A DNA stretch of 64,000 bases from Paenibacillus sinopodophylli (GCF_005930355.1 NZ_VDBO01000001.1:531339-595338), one strand, 5' to 3'. Positions 17,704-26,742 are shown, counted from the stretch's first letter. The notes: generated from the letters alone by a model not told the origin. Made by a program: numbers and translations.

Positions 17704-18177
17704 ATGAAGCCGGCTAGCGAATCCAGAACAATTATGACGCAGTTGATCTTTCCCCTGGATACGAATCATTACGATACGATGTTCGGCGGCAAGGTAATGG
17801 AGTATATGGATAAGGTAGCAGCTATAGCGGCGATGCGTCATGCCCGCATGCAAGCGGTGACGGCATCTACTGACAGCCTCGATTTTCTCGCCCCGATCCA
17901 AGTAGGCGAAGTGATAGAGGTTGAAGCTTTCGTAACCTGGACGAACCGAAGTTCAATGGAGGTTTACGTAGCCGTTCGCTCAGAAAACTTGATTAGCGGG
18001 AATCGCAAAACGACAGTTACGGCATTTTTTACTTTTGTCGCATTAGATCAGTCTGGCAAGCCTGCAATTGTTCCAACGGTTGTCCCTGTAACGGAAGAAG
18101 AGAAGAAACTGCATGCAACAGCACCTGAGCGCTATGCGCTTAGAAAGAAACGAAAGCAGGACAGACTACTTGAATAG
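17704..18177 (+). CDS. Acyl-CoA thioesterase, hot-dog fold (YkhA-like)
   Basis: Protein of about 157 residues (162 if it starts at CTG 17689). The hot-dog core includes DTNHYDTMFGGKVMEYMDKVAA, where the N-x-x-x-x-M-F-G-G pattern carries the catalytic region of the YkhA/BFIT-type acyl-CoA hydrolases, then DSLDFLAPIQVGEVIEVEA. The family hydrolyses medium to long acyl-CoAs. The start is uncertain: AAAAGGGG (17673-17680) is well placed for a rare CTG at 17689, while ATG at 17704 has only GAAGAG close by. The tail is basic (RKKRKQDR). It follows the pyruvate dehydrogenase operon but no functional link is required. Confidence 0.88.
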   Translation: MKPASESRTIMTQLIFPLDTNHYDTMFGGKVMEYMDKVAAIAAMRHARMQAVTASTDSLDFLAPIQVGEVIEVEAFVTWTNRSSMEVYVAVRSENLISGNRKTTVTAFFTFVALDQSGKPAIVPTVVPVTEEEKKLHATAPERYALRKKRKQDRLLE

Positions 18178-18234
18178 TGGTATAATAAATTGTTATTTTT
18201 ACGATTTTCGTTTAGAATCGGGGGCGGTTTAGAT

Positions 18235-19194
18235 ATGAGCAATAGCGAGCAAACTTACTTGCAATTGTTAAAATATGTGTTGGAGCATGGCAATAAAAAA
18301 GAAGATCGAACGGGTACGGGTACAATCTCTGTCTTTGGTTATCAAATGCGGTTCGATCTAAGCGATGGTTTTCCATTGCTTACAACGAAGCGTGTGCCGT
18401 TTCGTCTTATTGCGAGTGAATTGATTTGGTTTATCCAAGGAGATACCAATATTCGTTATCTGTTGCAGCATAACAATAATATTTGGAATGAATGGGCTTT
18501 TAAGAGATGGGTGGAGAGCTCTGCATATACAGGGCCTGACATGACAAATTTCGGGCTGCGTTCGCAAACTGATTCCGCGTTTGCTTCGGAGTATAACGAA
18601 CAGATGGAGATCTTCAAGCAGAACGTTCTCACAAATGATCAATTTGCTGAGGAGTTCGGCGAGCTTGGCAATGTCTACGGCAAGCAGTGGCGGGAATGGA
18701 AGACGTCTCAGGGTGATACAATCGATCAATTGAAAGATGTTATTGCCACAATAAAGCATAACCCTGATTCAAGAAGATTGATTGTGTCAGCTTGGAATCC
18801 GGAGGATGTTCCTAACAATATGGCCCTACCTCCATGTCATACCATGTTTCAATTTTATGTAACGAACGGAATGCTTTCATGCCAGCTATATCAGCGCAGC
18901 GCTGACATTTTCCTTGGCATTCCATTCAACATTGCAAGCTATGCTCTGCTTACGCACATGGTTGCGCATGAATGCGGGCTCGAGGTGGGAGAGTTTATTC
19001 ATACACTTGGAGATGCTCATATTTATACGAATCATTTGGCTCAAATTCAAACGCAATTGATTCGTGAGCCGGGTGCTTTGCCAACGCTTACATTGAATGC
19101 AGATAAGAAATCAATATTCGACTTTACAGTTGAGGATTTGAGCATTGACAATTACAATCCGCAGCCAGCGATTAAAGCGCCGGTAGCGGTGTAG
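18235..19194 (+). CDS. thyA: Thymidylate synthase
   Basis: Protein of 319 residues, converting dUMP and methylene-tetrahydrofolate to dTMP and dihydrofolate. EDRTGTGT near the N-terminus binds phosphate; catalytic Cys201 is in [30 protein letters not shown] and the substrate-binding [12 protein letters not shown] follow. It has the roughly 50-residue small-domain insertion (about 85-140) of the long Lactobacillus-type ThyA, unlike the 264-residue Escherichia enzyme. Start at 18235 sits behind GGGGGCGG. A TATAAT at 18181-18186 could be its -10 but its -35 (AGGACA) is weak. It is followed by folA, which recycles the dihydrofolate it makes. Confidence 0.96.
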   Translation: MSNSEQTYLQLLKYVLEHGNKKEDRTGTGTISVFGYQMRFDLSDGFPLLTTKRVPFRLIASELIWFIQGDTNIRYLLQHNNNIWNEWAFKRWVESSAYTGPDMTNFGLRSQTDSAFASEYNEQMEIFKQNVLTNDQFAEEFGELGNVYGKQWREWKTSQGDTIDQLKDVIATIKHNPDSRRLIVSAWNPEDVPNNMALPPCHTMFQFYVTNGMLSCQLYQRSADIFLGIPFNIASYALLTHMVAHECGLEVGEFIHTLGDAHIYTNHLAQIQTQLIREPGALPTLTLNADKKSIFDFTVEDLSIDNYNPQPAIKAPVAV

Positions 19195-19230
19195 AATAAC
19201 TGTGCTTATCGATAGAGAGGTGAAATACAA

Positions 19231-19722
19231 ATGTCTATTACATTAATTGGGGCAATGGATCGGAATCGAACGATTGGCATAGATAACAAATTGCCGTGGC
19301 GTTTGCCAGCAGAAATGGCTTTTTTCAAAAAAATGACGATTGGCAAAACGGTTCTTATGGGACGCAAAACGTTCGAATCACTTCCTAAGCCGCTCGTCGA
19401 CCGTCGGAATGTCGTACTAACGCGCCAAACCGATTACCATCCCGCTGGCTGTGAGCTTGTATATGCTATTCCAGAGGCAATTGAGCGCTTTAAAGATGAA
19501 GAATTGGTCGTCATTGGCGGTGCAGATATATACGCTCAGTTTCTACCGCTCGCAGACAAACTGCTGCTTACGGTAGTAGATGTAGAGATTGAAGGCGGAG
19601 ATTCATTCTTTCCATCGTTCGCTGAATCGGACTGGAAACTTGTGGAAAGCGATCCGCGTGAGAGTGATGAGAAAAATAAGTATGCCTTTACTTTTCAGAC
19701 CTTCACAAGGCGCACGAGTTAG
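19231..19722 (+). CDS. folA: Dihydrofolate reductase
   Basis: Protein of 163 residues, NADPH-dependent reduction of dihydrofolate to tetrahydrofolate. The N-terminal MDRNRTIGIDNKLPWRLPAEM carries the active-site Trp-Arg loop and the acidic Glu that contacts pteridine; MGRKTFESLPKPL and IGGADIYAQFLP bind NADPH. GAGAGGTGA precedes the ATG. Gap of 36 bases from thyA suggests one transcript. The residues at the trimethoprim pocket look ordinary chromosomal; this is not a mobile dfr cassette. Confidence 0.95.
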   Translation: MSITLIGAMDRNRTIGIDNKLPWRLPAEMAFFKKMTIGKTVLMGRKTFESLPKPLVDRRNVVLTRQTDYHPAGCELVYAIPEAIERFKDEELVVIGGADIYAQFLPLADKLLLTVVDVEIEGGDSFFPSFAESDWKLVESDPRESDEKNKYAFTFQTFTRRTS

Positions 19723-19884
19723 CTTTTTTTGGCCAAAACCGAACGTTTGACGAACGATATGTCATAAAGTGCAAATGATTGTACGTATAATCCATTAACG
19801 ATCTAAGCCTTTGAATGCTAGGATGTTGTAAAATAGTAATCGAGTGCTTTAGACAAAATAGTCGTTTCCTGAGAAAGTTTGTTA

Positions 19885-19913
19885 TTGAATATTTGCTGAA
19901 TTCCCGATATAGT
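19885..19913 (+). promoter_or_regulatory. Promoter of gltD
   Basis: TTGAAT (19885-19890), 17 bases, TATAGT (19908-19913), 55 bases before the start codon. Confidence 0.55.
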
Positions 19914-19968
19914 TTGAAGAGAATCGTAGCATTGGTTAACGGGAAATATGGATGGAGGAAATGCGATC

Positions 19969-21456
19969 ATGTCTACACCTACTGGTTTTATGGAATATCA
20001 ACGCGAACTGCCGGCCGATCGCGACCCGCTGGAGCGTATTAAAGATTGGCAAGAATTTCATAAGCATTTTTCGGACGAACAGCTCAAAACACAGGGAGCT
20101 CGCTGCATGGACTGCGGTACGCCTTACTGTCATACGGGCATGGAGCTCGCAGGCTCAGTTTCGGGTTGTCCGGTCAATAACTTGATTCCGGAATGGAATA
20201 ACCTGATCTACCGTGGGTTGTGGCGCGAGGCGCTGGACCGTCTGCATAAAACGAACAATTTTCCTGAATTTACGGGTCGTGTATGTCCGGCTCCGTGCGA
20301 AGGTTCATGTACGGTAGGATTGATTGGAGACGCAGTAACAATCAAGACGATTGAGCAAGCGATTATTGACCGCGGCTTTGACGAGGGTTGGGTCGTTCCT
20401 CAGCCTCCTAAGATGCGTACAGGTAAACGAATTGCTGTTGTAGGCTCTGGCCCTGCTGGGATGGCAACTGCGGCTCAGTTGAACAAAGCTGGACATACTG
20501 TAACCGTGTATGAACGTGCTGACCGCATTGGTGGCTTGCTCACTTACGGCATTCCAACGATGAAGCTTGAGAAGCATGTTGTTCAGCGTCGAGTGGATCT
20601 AATGACGGCTGAAGGCATTGAGTTCGTTACAAACACAGAAATCGGCAAAGACATTACAGCAAATGAGCTCGTTGAGAACTTTGATGCAGTTGTTCTTTGC
20701 GGCGGATCAACAAGAGCTCGTGATGTTCAAATGGAAGGCCGCGAGTTGAACGGCGTTCACATGGCAATGGATTATTTGAACGGTACAATTAAGAGCTACC
20801 TGGATTCCAACTTGGAAGACGGCAAATATATTTCGGCGAAAGACAAGGATGTTATCGTAATCGGAGGCGGCGACACTGGTTCAGACTGTGTAGCAACTGC
20901 ACTCCGTCATGGCTGTAAGTCAGTTACTCAATTCGGTACGCATGCGAAAGCACCGCTTGAGCGCGACAGCCTGAACAACCCTTGGCCGCAATTCCCTAAT
21001 GTGTACACACTCGATTATGCACATGAGGAAGCGAAAGCATTGTTCGGTGAAGATCCACGTGCATTCTCTGTTCTTACGAAGAAATTCGTTGGAGACGGCA
21101 ACGGTAATTTGAAGGAGCTTCACACGGTTCAAATCGAGCGTACGGTTGATGAGACTGGCCGCAAGATTTATAGTGAAATTCCTGGAACAGAAAAAGTTTG
21201 GCCAGCGGATCTTGTATTCATCGCTGTAGGCTTCGAAGGACCGGAAACACCAATTATTGAGCAGCTTGGCCTTGAACAGGACAAACGCTCGAACGTAAAA
21301 GCAAGATACGGGAAATATGTAACAAGCGTAGATAAAGTGTTTGCTGCAGGTGATATGCGCCGTGGACAAAGTCTTGTCGTATGGGCAATCAACGAAGGCC
21401 GTGAAGCGGCTCGCGAGGTTGATAAATATTTGATGGGTACTTCAATGCTTCCTTAA
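19969..21456 (+). CDS. gltD: Glutamate synthase small (beta) subunit
   Basis: Iron-sulfur flavoprotein of 495 residues that passes NADPH electrons to the large subunit for glutamate formation. N-terminal cysteine clusters [18 protein letters not shown] and CPAPCEGSC bind two [4Fe-4S] centres; the FAD site is [17 protein letters not shown] (about 155); the NADPH site is [11 protein letters not shown] (about 298); [16 protein letters not shown] closes the FAD domain. Start at 19969 follows GGAGGA; the upstream in-frame ATG overlaps that site. No large subunit is adjacent and the gene ends at a terminator, so in this genome gltD is expressed alone, or it serves another partner as the general oxidoreductase family member. 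Confidence 0.94.
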   Translation: MSTPTGFMEYQRELPADRDPLERIKDWQEFHKHFSDEQLKTQGARCMDCGTPYCHTGMELAGSVSGCPVNNLIPEWNNLIYRGLWREALDRLHKTNNFPEFTGRVCPAPCEGSCTVGLIGDAVTIKTIEQAIIDRGFDEGWVVPQPPKMRTGKRIAVVGSGPAGMATAAQLNKAGHTVTVYERADRIGGLLTYGIPTMKLEKHVVQRRVDLMTAEGIEFVTNTEIGKDITANELVENFDAVVLCGGSTRARDVQMEGRELNGVHMAMDYLNGTIKSYLDSNLEDGKYISAKDKDVIVIGGGDTGSDCVATALRHGCKSVTQFGTHAKAPLERDSLNNPWPQFPNVYTLDYAHEEAKALFGEDPRAFSVLTKKFVGDGNGNLKELHTVQIERTVDETGRKIYSEIPGTEKVWPADLVFIAVGFEGPETPIIEQLGLEQDKRSNVKARYGKYVTSVDKVFAAGDMRRGQSLVVWAINEGREAAREVDKYLMGTSMLP

Positions 21457-21489
21457 AGGATGGGATTGAAAGAGCCTTTACAATCGTAT

Positions 21490-21531
21490 AAACAGCATAG
21501 GGAGCGCCTTAGGGCGCTTTTCTTGCTGTTT
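21490..21531 (+). terminator. Terminator of gltD
   Basis: Nested stems AAACAGCA/TGCTGTTT and GGAGCGCC/GGCGCT(TTTCT) with a four-base loop, T-rich on the 3' arm. Confidence 0.75.
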
Positions 21532-21655
21532 GAGTTCTAATTGCTGCTTTCATAATGGAGCCGCATATACAACAGAAGATTAGAGATTCAAGTATCCAAT
21601 CGTAAGGAAAGATGTGGTAGAATCGGTGTAAGATGACGTGAAGGGGAGATTCGTC

Positions 21656-22798
21656 ATGCAAGCCGAGGAAGCCTATGTGCTGTCTCCGACAGATGTACGT
21701 AATATTCGCAGCTACGTTCAGCATAAATACGCGGCTTTGCCGCAGGACGAGCATGTAGAAATTGTAGCGGATGCCGTTAAGCGCATTATACATAAGCAAT
21801 TGCCGAATTTCGATAGCAGCTTAAAGCAGATGATTGCGGAAAAGCTTATCCGAGATACCATACTGGAGAAGCAGAGGCCGCTCCGAGCCGAAGATATATT
21901 AGTCGCATGCTGGCCGCTCGATCGAACCGATATGGCGATATACGGTCCTTTGCATGAATGGGTTGAGCAGCAGCTCGCTATTAGCTGCGAGAGGCCTCTC
22001 ATGCAGCGTATAATGAACGATATATCCGCGCACATGGATCAATTGGGTAAACAGGGATTAGCTGCTGAGAAGGGCGTTCTCGCGCATCTGAAAGTAAGAC
22101 TTGTGGGAGAAGGCGTTGTGAATCTTCATGATGCTTTGGTACAAGCTCAAATGATTACCCTTCCGCAATCAGGCTGGAGTAAGAATGCTGCAGCAAGGAG
22201 ACGACTGAGAAATGCTGGCTATGGCTTTGTATCACTATGCTTGATAGCAGCGTCGCTCCTGTATGGATGGTCACTGAGCAAGCCTTCGGACAACAAATTA
22301 CAGCCACCTGCAGCCATGCAGCCAGCTCAGTCGCTTCCAAACGTTATGGATGGACTTCCAGCTGAGCTTCGTTATCATGCCGTTGATGAGAAGCGGTTAG
22401 TGGCATACCTGCAAACAAAGTCGTCTGTACTAGCGAAGCAGCCGTATTTCGGAGCTATTGTAGATGCTGCCAAGTCATTCGATATTCATCCTGTTATTTT
22501 GTTTGCGATTACGGGGCAAGAGCAGGGATTTGTACCGGTAACGAACAAGCAGCACCTGCAAATCGCGAATAATCCGTTTAATGTGTTCCATAGCTGGCAG
22601 GAATTTAATACTGATATTAAACAATCAGCTGAGATTGCATCACGTACCATTGCTAGACTCAGTAAGGATCGACCAGCGGAAACAGACCCGTTCCAATGGA
22701 TCAATCGGGAGTATGCAGAGGATCCGAACTGGTCGAACGGTGTACGCTCGATATTCAATACAATAATAGCCTATTTGGAATCCCCTGCTCATCCTTAA
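21656..22798 (+). CDS. Membrane-anchored protein with C-terminal glucosaminidase/lysozyme-like domain
   Basis: Protein of 380 residues. Residues 1-175 are cytoplasmic, helical and unrecognised; one membrane helix is at about 187-205 (NAGYGFVSLCLIAASLLYGW). After a Pro/Gln-rich linker the outside part (about 255-380) has FAITGQEQGF, IANNPFNVFHSWQEF, SAEIASRTIARLS and a REYAEDPNWSNGV ending, the pattern of the lysozyme-fold glucosaminidase family, with a Glu in TGQEQGF as candidate catalytic acid. It may cut or bind peptidoglycan. AAGGGGAGA supports the start at 21656 over 21638. The cytoplasmic half on a wall-hydrolase-like domain suggests signalling or regulated activity; this is inference. 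Confidence 0.7.
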   Translation: MQAEEAYVLSPTDVRNIRSYVQHKYAALPQDEHVEIVADAVKRIIHKQLPNFDSSLKQMIAEKLIRDTILEKQRPLRAEDILVACWPLDRTDMAIYGPLHEWVEQQLAISCERPLMQRIMNDISAHMDQLGKQGLAAEKGVLAHLKVRLVGEGVVNLHDALVQAQMITLPQSGWSKNAAARRRLRNAGYGFVSLCLIAASLLYGWSLSKPSDNKLQPPAAMQPAQSLPNVMDGLPAELRYHAVDEKRLVAYLQTKSSVLAKQPYFGAIVDAAKSFDIHPVILFAITGQEQGFVPVTNKQHLQIANNPFNVFHSWQEFNTDIKQSAEIASRTIARLSKDRPAETDPFQWINREYAEDPNWSNGVRSIFNTIIAYLESPAHP

Positions 22799-22834
22799 TG
22801 ACATTTATTATTACTTGATAGACTACATAATCTG

Positions 22835-22863
22835 TTGGGTATGCTGATGAAATCAAGTATAAA
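22835..22863 (+). promoter_or_regulatory. Candidate promoter of topB
   Basis: TTGGGT (22835-22840), 17 bases, TATAAA (22858-22863), about 80 bases before the TTG start. Confidence 0.4.
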
Positions 22864-22941
22864 GCTAGCGTACGCGGGTAAAGGTAGTTTGACTGCTCAG
22901 CATGCGATATGCCCAGTGCGCAGTGAAGGAGCGAATTTCTT

Positions 22942-25200
22942 TTGAAGACATTAATCATTGCGGAAAAACCAGATATGGGGCGAAATATTGCAGCCGCAAT
23001 CGATCCGAAAGCAAAAAATCACCGTTCCTACCTGGAAGGGGAGCATTATATTATTACTTGGGCCATTGGGCATTTGATTGGGCTAGCCGAGCCAGATGCT
23101 TATGATGACCGCTACAAGAAATGGAATATTAATGATTTGCCGATTATTCCATCACAGTTTAAGCTGGTGCCGAACAAAAAAACGATTGATCAGCTTAAAG
23201 TAATTGGTGATCTTGCCAAACGAAGTAATCTACTCGTTAATTCCTGTGATGCAGGGCGGGAAGGACAATATATCTTCTCTCTTATTCAACGCCACTTGAA
23301 GCTCAATCAGCCGGTTAAGCGACTTTGGATCTCTGATTTAACGCCAGAGACGATTCGCAAAGGCTTCGATGAGCTCAAAGAGGGAGCAGAGTACGAGAAT
23401 TTGACTCGTGCGGCAACCGCAAGAAGCGAAGCGGACTGGTTGATTGGCATGAACGGTTCACGCGCTTTTACGACCAAGCACAACGTCCTATTGTCAGTTG
23501 GGCGCGTTCAAACCCCAGTTCTCGCACTAATTTATGATCGGCAGAAGCAGATTGAGGCGTTTTCTTCTTTGAAGTTTTTTGAGCTGGAAGGACATTTCAT
23601 CCAGTCAGACATGACCTACAAAGGGATGTGGCAGGGCGAACGGGCAACCGATCAAGCGAAGATTGAAGCGATTGCGGCGAAGGTAAAGGGAAAACAAGGA
23701 CGAATTGCTTCGTACGAGGTAAAGGATACGAAGGAGTATCCTTTCAAGCTTTATGACCTAACTTTATTGCAGCGCGAAGCGAACGGGAAATATGCATTTT
23801 CTGCGAAAAAGACACTGGATACCGCACAAGCGCTCTATGAGAAGCATAAAGTCATTTCTTATCCTAGAACGAATTCGAATTATGTTACGGAGCAGAATAT
23901 TCCAGAAATGCATAAAACACTTAACGCTCTTCATGGTACGATGTATGATGATCTCGTCAAAGGTGCCAATCGCGCGCTCGTACATAAGGGGAACAAATTT
24001 ATTTGCAATCCTTCGAAGGTTGAGGATCACCATGCTATATTACCGACGAATCGGAAGGCAAACGGGCTTAATCCAGATGAGCAAAAGCTGTATGATCTGA
24101 TCGTCAGACGCTTTCTATCGCAATTCTACCCACCTGCGGAATATAAAGTGCATACCGTATTGACTGAAGTCGAGAATGAGCAGTTTAAAACGACGGTGAA
24201 GGAGCTGCTGAACTTAGGCTGGAAGGTCATTTATGCTGATCAGAAGAAAGAGAAGGCCAAGTCAACAGCCAAAAGCAAGGATAAGGATGACGTTGAAGAG
24301 GAAGAAATAGAAGTAAATGAACCATTCGGGGTTATGGCGAATGAAGACGTCGTCTGCTCAGATGCAGTTGTTAAGGAGAAGGACACACAGCCGCCTAAGC
24401 ACTATACAGAAGGTACGCTGCTCAAAGCGATGGAAAGCGCAGGAAAGCAGATTGAGGATGAGGATGTACGCGATGCAATGAAGGATTCGGGCTTAGGTAC
24501 GCCGGCCACGCGCGCTGCAACGATTGAAAGATTAAAAAATGTAGGATATGTCGAAATGCAAGGCAAAAAAATTCAAGTTACGCAAAAGGGCAGAACCGCC
24601 ATAGAGCTTATCCGTGGGGCTGGTATAGATTTGTTAACGTCTCCCGAAATGACTGGCTTATGGGAGAGACGGCTTAATGAGATATCCAGAGGAACCGCAT
24701 CAGATGGGCAGTTTATGGAAAATGTAAAAAAATTTGCGACGATGATTGTTGACAAGGTAAAGGTTCAATCTCGCGCAGCAAAGACATCATTCGAAAGCGA
24801 AGCCCAAGCTGTACAGAAGGGGGCTGCAGGCAATAAATCATCGGCACCTCGTTCGCGTACAACGAAGGCTAAAACTTCCGCAGCCGTCTCGAAACCATCA
24901 ACCGCTGCTGTGCTGACTTCAGAAGGTCCGGTGATGATTACGCAATGTCCACGGCCAGGCTGCGGCGGATCGATATTTATGGGACGCAAGGGCTATGGCT
25001 GCTCGCATTATAAAGAGGGCTGTAAGTTCGTAATATGGAAGGACAGTTTCGGTCGCAGCTTAACGGATTCACAGGTCAAGTCACTTGTGGAGAAGGGGAA
25101 AACGATGAAGCTCAAGCTGCAATTGACTGACGGTACGCCTTCCGAAGGCAGAATCGTCATTAGAAATGTAGAAACAGGTGAGCTCGCTGTTGAACAATAG
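22942..25200 (+). CDS. topB: DNA topoisomerase III
   Basis: Type IA topoisomerase of 752 residues. N-terminal TOPRIM domain with IIAEKPDMGRNIAAAI (catalytic Glu) and the acidic DAGREGQ motif (about residue 104); catalytic Tyr307 in ISYPRTNSNY; GTPATRAATIERL closes the core. A Lys/Ala-rich linker leads to a C-terminal zinc-finger-like domain (CPRPGCGG...GCSHYKEGCKFVIW, four cysteines). It starts at TTG with AAGGAG twelve bases upstream. It resolves hemicatenanes and recombination intermediates; solitary gene with its own terminator. Length and domain order match chromosomal TopB rather than shorter plasmid versions. Confidence 0.95.
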   Translation: MKTLIIAEKPDMGRNIAAAIDPKAKNHRSYLEGEHYIITWAIGHLIGLAEPDAYDDRYKKWNINDLPIIPSQFKLVPNKKTIDQLKVIGDLAKRSNLLVNSCDAGREGQYIFSLIQRHLKLNQPVKRLWISDLTPETIRKGFDELKEGAEYENLTRAATARSEADWLIGMNGSRAFTTKHNVLLSVGRVQTPVLALIYDRQKQIEAFSSLKFFELEGHFIQSDMTYKGMWQGERATDQAKIEAIAAKVKGKQGRIASYEVKDTKEYPFKLYDLTLLQREANGKYAFSAKKTLDTAQALYEKHKVISYPRTNSNYVTEQNIPEMHKTLNALHGTMYDDLVKGANRALVHKGNKFICNPSKVEDHHAILPTNRKANGLNPDEQKLYDLIVRRFLSQFYPPAEYKVHTVLTEVENEQFKTTVKELLNLGWKVIYADQKKEKAKSTAKSKDKDDVEEEEIEVNEPFGVMANEDVVCSDAVVKEKDTQPPKHYTEGTLLKAMESAGKQIEDEDVRDAMKDSGLGTPATRAATIERLKNVGYVEMQGKKIQVTQKGRTAIELIRGAGIDLLTSPEMTGLWERRLNEISRGTASDGQFMENVKKFATMIVDKVKVQSRAAKTSFESEAQAVQKGAAGNKSSAPRSRTTKAKTSAAVSKPSTAAVLTSEGPVMITQCPRPGCGGSIFMGRKGYGCSHYKEGCKFVIWKDSFGRSLTDSQVKSLVEKGKTMKLKLQLTDGTPSEGRIVIRNVETGELAVEQ

Positions 25201-25213
25201 ATGACAACAACAA

Positions 25214-25260
25214 AGACCCGGATCGCACTCATCGTATAGGAGAGCGATCCGGGTCTATTC
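25214..25260. terminator. Bidirectional terminator between topB and the HAD gene
   Basis: AGACCCGGATCGC (25214-25226) is perfectly complementary to 25244-25256. It lies between convergent genes. Confidence 0.75.
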
Positions 25261-25275
25261 ATGTGATGCATTCGA

Positions 25276-26010
25276 TTAGCGGTTAACGTAACCATGAATG
25301 GCATCAGGTACGTCTCTTAGATGATCAAGCGTCAAAAAAGCACCTTTCGGTTCAACCTCGATTTCAATGACGTTAAACTCCCATTCGGATACAGCGCGCA
25401 TATGAATGGCATGTATGCCAGCTGTCAAAGCAGGGACAACATCCGTACGAATCGAGTTGCCGACCATCCATGTACTGTTTCTATCAAATACACCGGCTGC
25501 CAAAATGTTCTCAAGTGAATCGCTGTTTTTGAGGCGGCGAATGTAAATCCGTGATTCAAAGTAGCGCTCCAAATTCATCTTCTCTATCTTACGGCGTTGA
25601 ATAAGCAGCTCGCCGCCCGTATACAAATGAAGCTCATGACCGGCTTCTGCAAGTGAGAATAATGTCTGTTCCATGTTCGGATATGGTTCCGTATCATGCT
25701 CATATACGCTCAAGCCAAGCTTCCATAAAAAGTTTTCTTCACTGGTGGAGCGCTTACGGCCCGTTATATGAGAGAAGTGAATGTAAGTATCGACAAAGGA
25801 TTGAGGGAAATGTTCACTCTTGAAGCCGAAGACGGCAACACCTGCAATATCGATCTCCATCTGTTTGTCACGAATCGCTTGGACAGATACCAGTGATGAG
25901 ACGCCGAACCAAGTCGTCATCGCATCAATGAACTGGTCTATGACCAAATAAAAGTATTTGTTACAGTGAATTAAGGTATCGTCAAGATCAAACATAATTT
26001 GTTGCTTCAT
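25276..26010 (-). CDS. HAD-superfamily hydrolase
   Basis: Protein of 244 residues. Motif I is MFDLDDTLIHC (nucleophile Asp in D-L-D-D-T), motif II LHLYTGG (about residue 127), the motif III Lys probably in RRLKNSDS, and motif IV WMVGNSIRTDV, a variant of the GDS/GDxxxD form with Asn in place of the first Asp. Cap region about 15-90 is helical. It is a Mg-dependent phosphatase of small metabolites; the substrate cannot be read. AGGAGATCG precedes the ATG. The gene is monocistronic and convergent with topB. Confidence 0.85.
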   Translation of the reverse strand: MKQQIMFDLDDTLIHCNKYFYLVIDQFIDAMTTWFGVSSLVSVQAIRDKQMEIDIAGVAVFGFKSEHFPQSFVDTYIHFSHITGRKRSTSEENFLWKLGLSVYEHDTEPYPNMEQTLFSLAEAGHELHLYTGGELLIQRRKIEKMNLERYFESRIYIRRLKNSDSLENILAAGVFDRNSTWMVGNSIRTDVVPALTAGIHAIHMRAVSEWEFNVIEIEVEPKGAFLTLDHLRDVPDAIHGYVNR

Positions 26011-26155
26011 AGATACGATCTCCTTTGCGAAACTTGGATCTGTATGATCAATCTACCGCAAGTGGAGGGGGTGCGTCAATGTATGAGTAAATGGTTGTAT
26101 GGTTTTCACATCATTATCCAATAAGATAGGCATGCTATTAGTGGAGGTGATTGAG

Positions 26156-26293
26156 ATGGTAAGTAACAGAGGACATAGAGGTGACAGTTCCCAAAATCAT
26201 TCTAGCTTGCGAGGAGTATCAGGAAAGCTTAAAACAGATAAGTTTGCTAAACGGCCGCCAAGCCTTAATGGTATAAACAAACAGCTTCCATAG
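26156..26293 (+). CDS. Small basic hydrophilic protein, 45 residues, unknown
   Basis: The ATG at 26156 has an excellent GGAGGTGA site (26143-26150), which is the main evidence that this is a gene. The product is rich in Ser, Asn, Lys, Arg and Gly, has no hydrophobic segment and no cysteine, starts MVSNRGHRGDSS and ends NGINKQLP. A longer reading from 26099 has no ribosome site. Such small hydrophilic proteins are often sporulation products in this group, but it does not match the SASP sequences I know. It ends before a bidirectional hairpin. Confidence 0.55.
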   Translation: MVSNRGHRGDSSQNHSSLRGVSGKLKTDKFAKRPPSLNGINKQLP

Positions 26294-26314
26294 AAATAGA
26301 AGTGCATGGAGAGA

Positions 26315-26351
26315 TGAACAGGAGAGCATTGCGATGTCCAGCTCTCCTGTT
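26315..26351. terminator. Bidirectional terminator between two small genes
   Basis: GAACAGGAGAGC (26315-26326) and its perfect complement (26340-26351) form a 12-bp stem with a 13-base loop between convergent small genes; no long T run. Confidence 0.55.
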
Positions 26352-26359
26352 CACTACCT

Positions 26360-26584
26360 TTAAGCATATTTAAGCTGTGAGGCTCTTAATTGATTTTTTA
26401 TAAAAGCGATTCGTCTGCGAACATAAAAATCTTTGCTCGCACCCTTCAAATCTTTGGGAGTGATCACCTCCTCTGCAACATTATCGATGATGATAAGCCG
26501 TCCATCGGCATAAAACTTAAAAGTTAAGTCACGTCCAGGACGTTGATTCTCTACATAACGGAAATTTTCGCAGATGTTATTCAT
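26360..26584 (-). CDS. SOS-controlled small protein, 74 residues, unknown function
   Basis: The start at 26584 follows GGAGGCC on the minus strand. The product is basic and mixed in character: MNNICENFRYVENQRPGRD, a beta-rich middle (FKFYADGRLIIIDN), then a C-terminal amphipathic, basic helix (YVRRRIAFIKNQLRASQ). It has no signal peptide, membrane helix or LysM, so it is not YneA, the Bacillus SOS division inhibitor. I do not recognise the family. Two DinR-type LexA boxes cover its promoter (next entries), which places it in the SOS response. A DNA-repair, cell-cycle or replication inhibitor role is possible but not shown. It is transcribed away from the orphan ABC ATPase gene. Confidence 0.75.
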   Translation of the reverse strand: MNNICENFRYVENQRPGRDLTFKFYADGRLIIIDNVAEEVITPKDLKGASKDFYVRRRIAFIKNQLRASQLKYA

Positions 26585-26626
26585 GGTGATCAGGCCTCCT
26601 CCAAATGGTTGAATTCGATGATCGAT

Positions 26627-26640
26627 GGAACATTTGTTCT
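26627..26640 (-). promoter_or_regulatory. LexA (DinR) box 2, near the transcription start
   Basis: Minus strand reads AGAACAAATGTTCC, 13 of 14 matches to the Bacillus consensus CGAACRNRYGTTYC with a perfect GAAC-N4-GTTC core. It lies just downstream of the -10 box, covering about +1 to +14, where bound LexA would block initiation. Confidence 0.8.
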
Positions 26641-26647
26641 TGTTTTT

Positions 26648-26676
26648 ATTATACCAAACATTTGTTCGTATGGAAA
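26648..26676 (-). promoter_or_regulatory. Promoter of the SOS small protein
   Basis: On the minus strand TTTCCA (26676-26671), 17 bases, perfect TATAAT (26653-26648). The spacer is occupied by LexA box 1. Confidence 0.7.
26655..26668 (-). promoter_or_regulatory. LexA (DinR) box 1, in the promoter spacer
   Basis: Minus strand reads CGAACAAATGTTTG, 13 of 14 matches to CGAACRNRYGTTYC. It lies exactly between the -35 and -10 boxes. Its centre is about 28 bases from the centre of box 2. Confidence 0.8.
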
Positions 26677-26742
26677 CTGTTTTTTGTTTAACGTAAACTA
26701 GATTCATAGAAGCAGTTGCTGCAAACAGAAGGAGAGCGGAAT

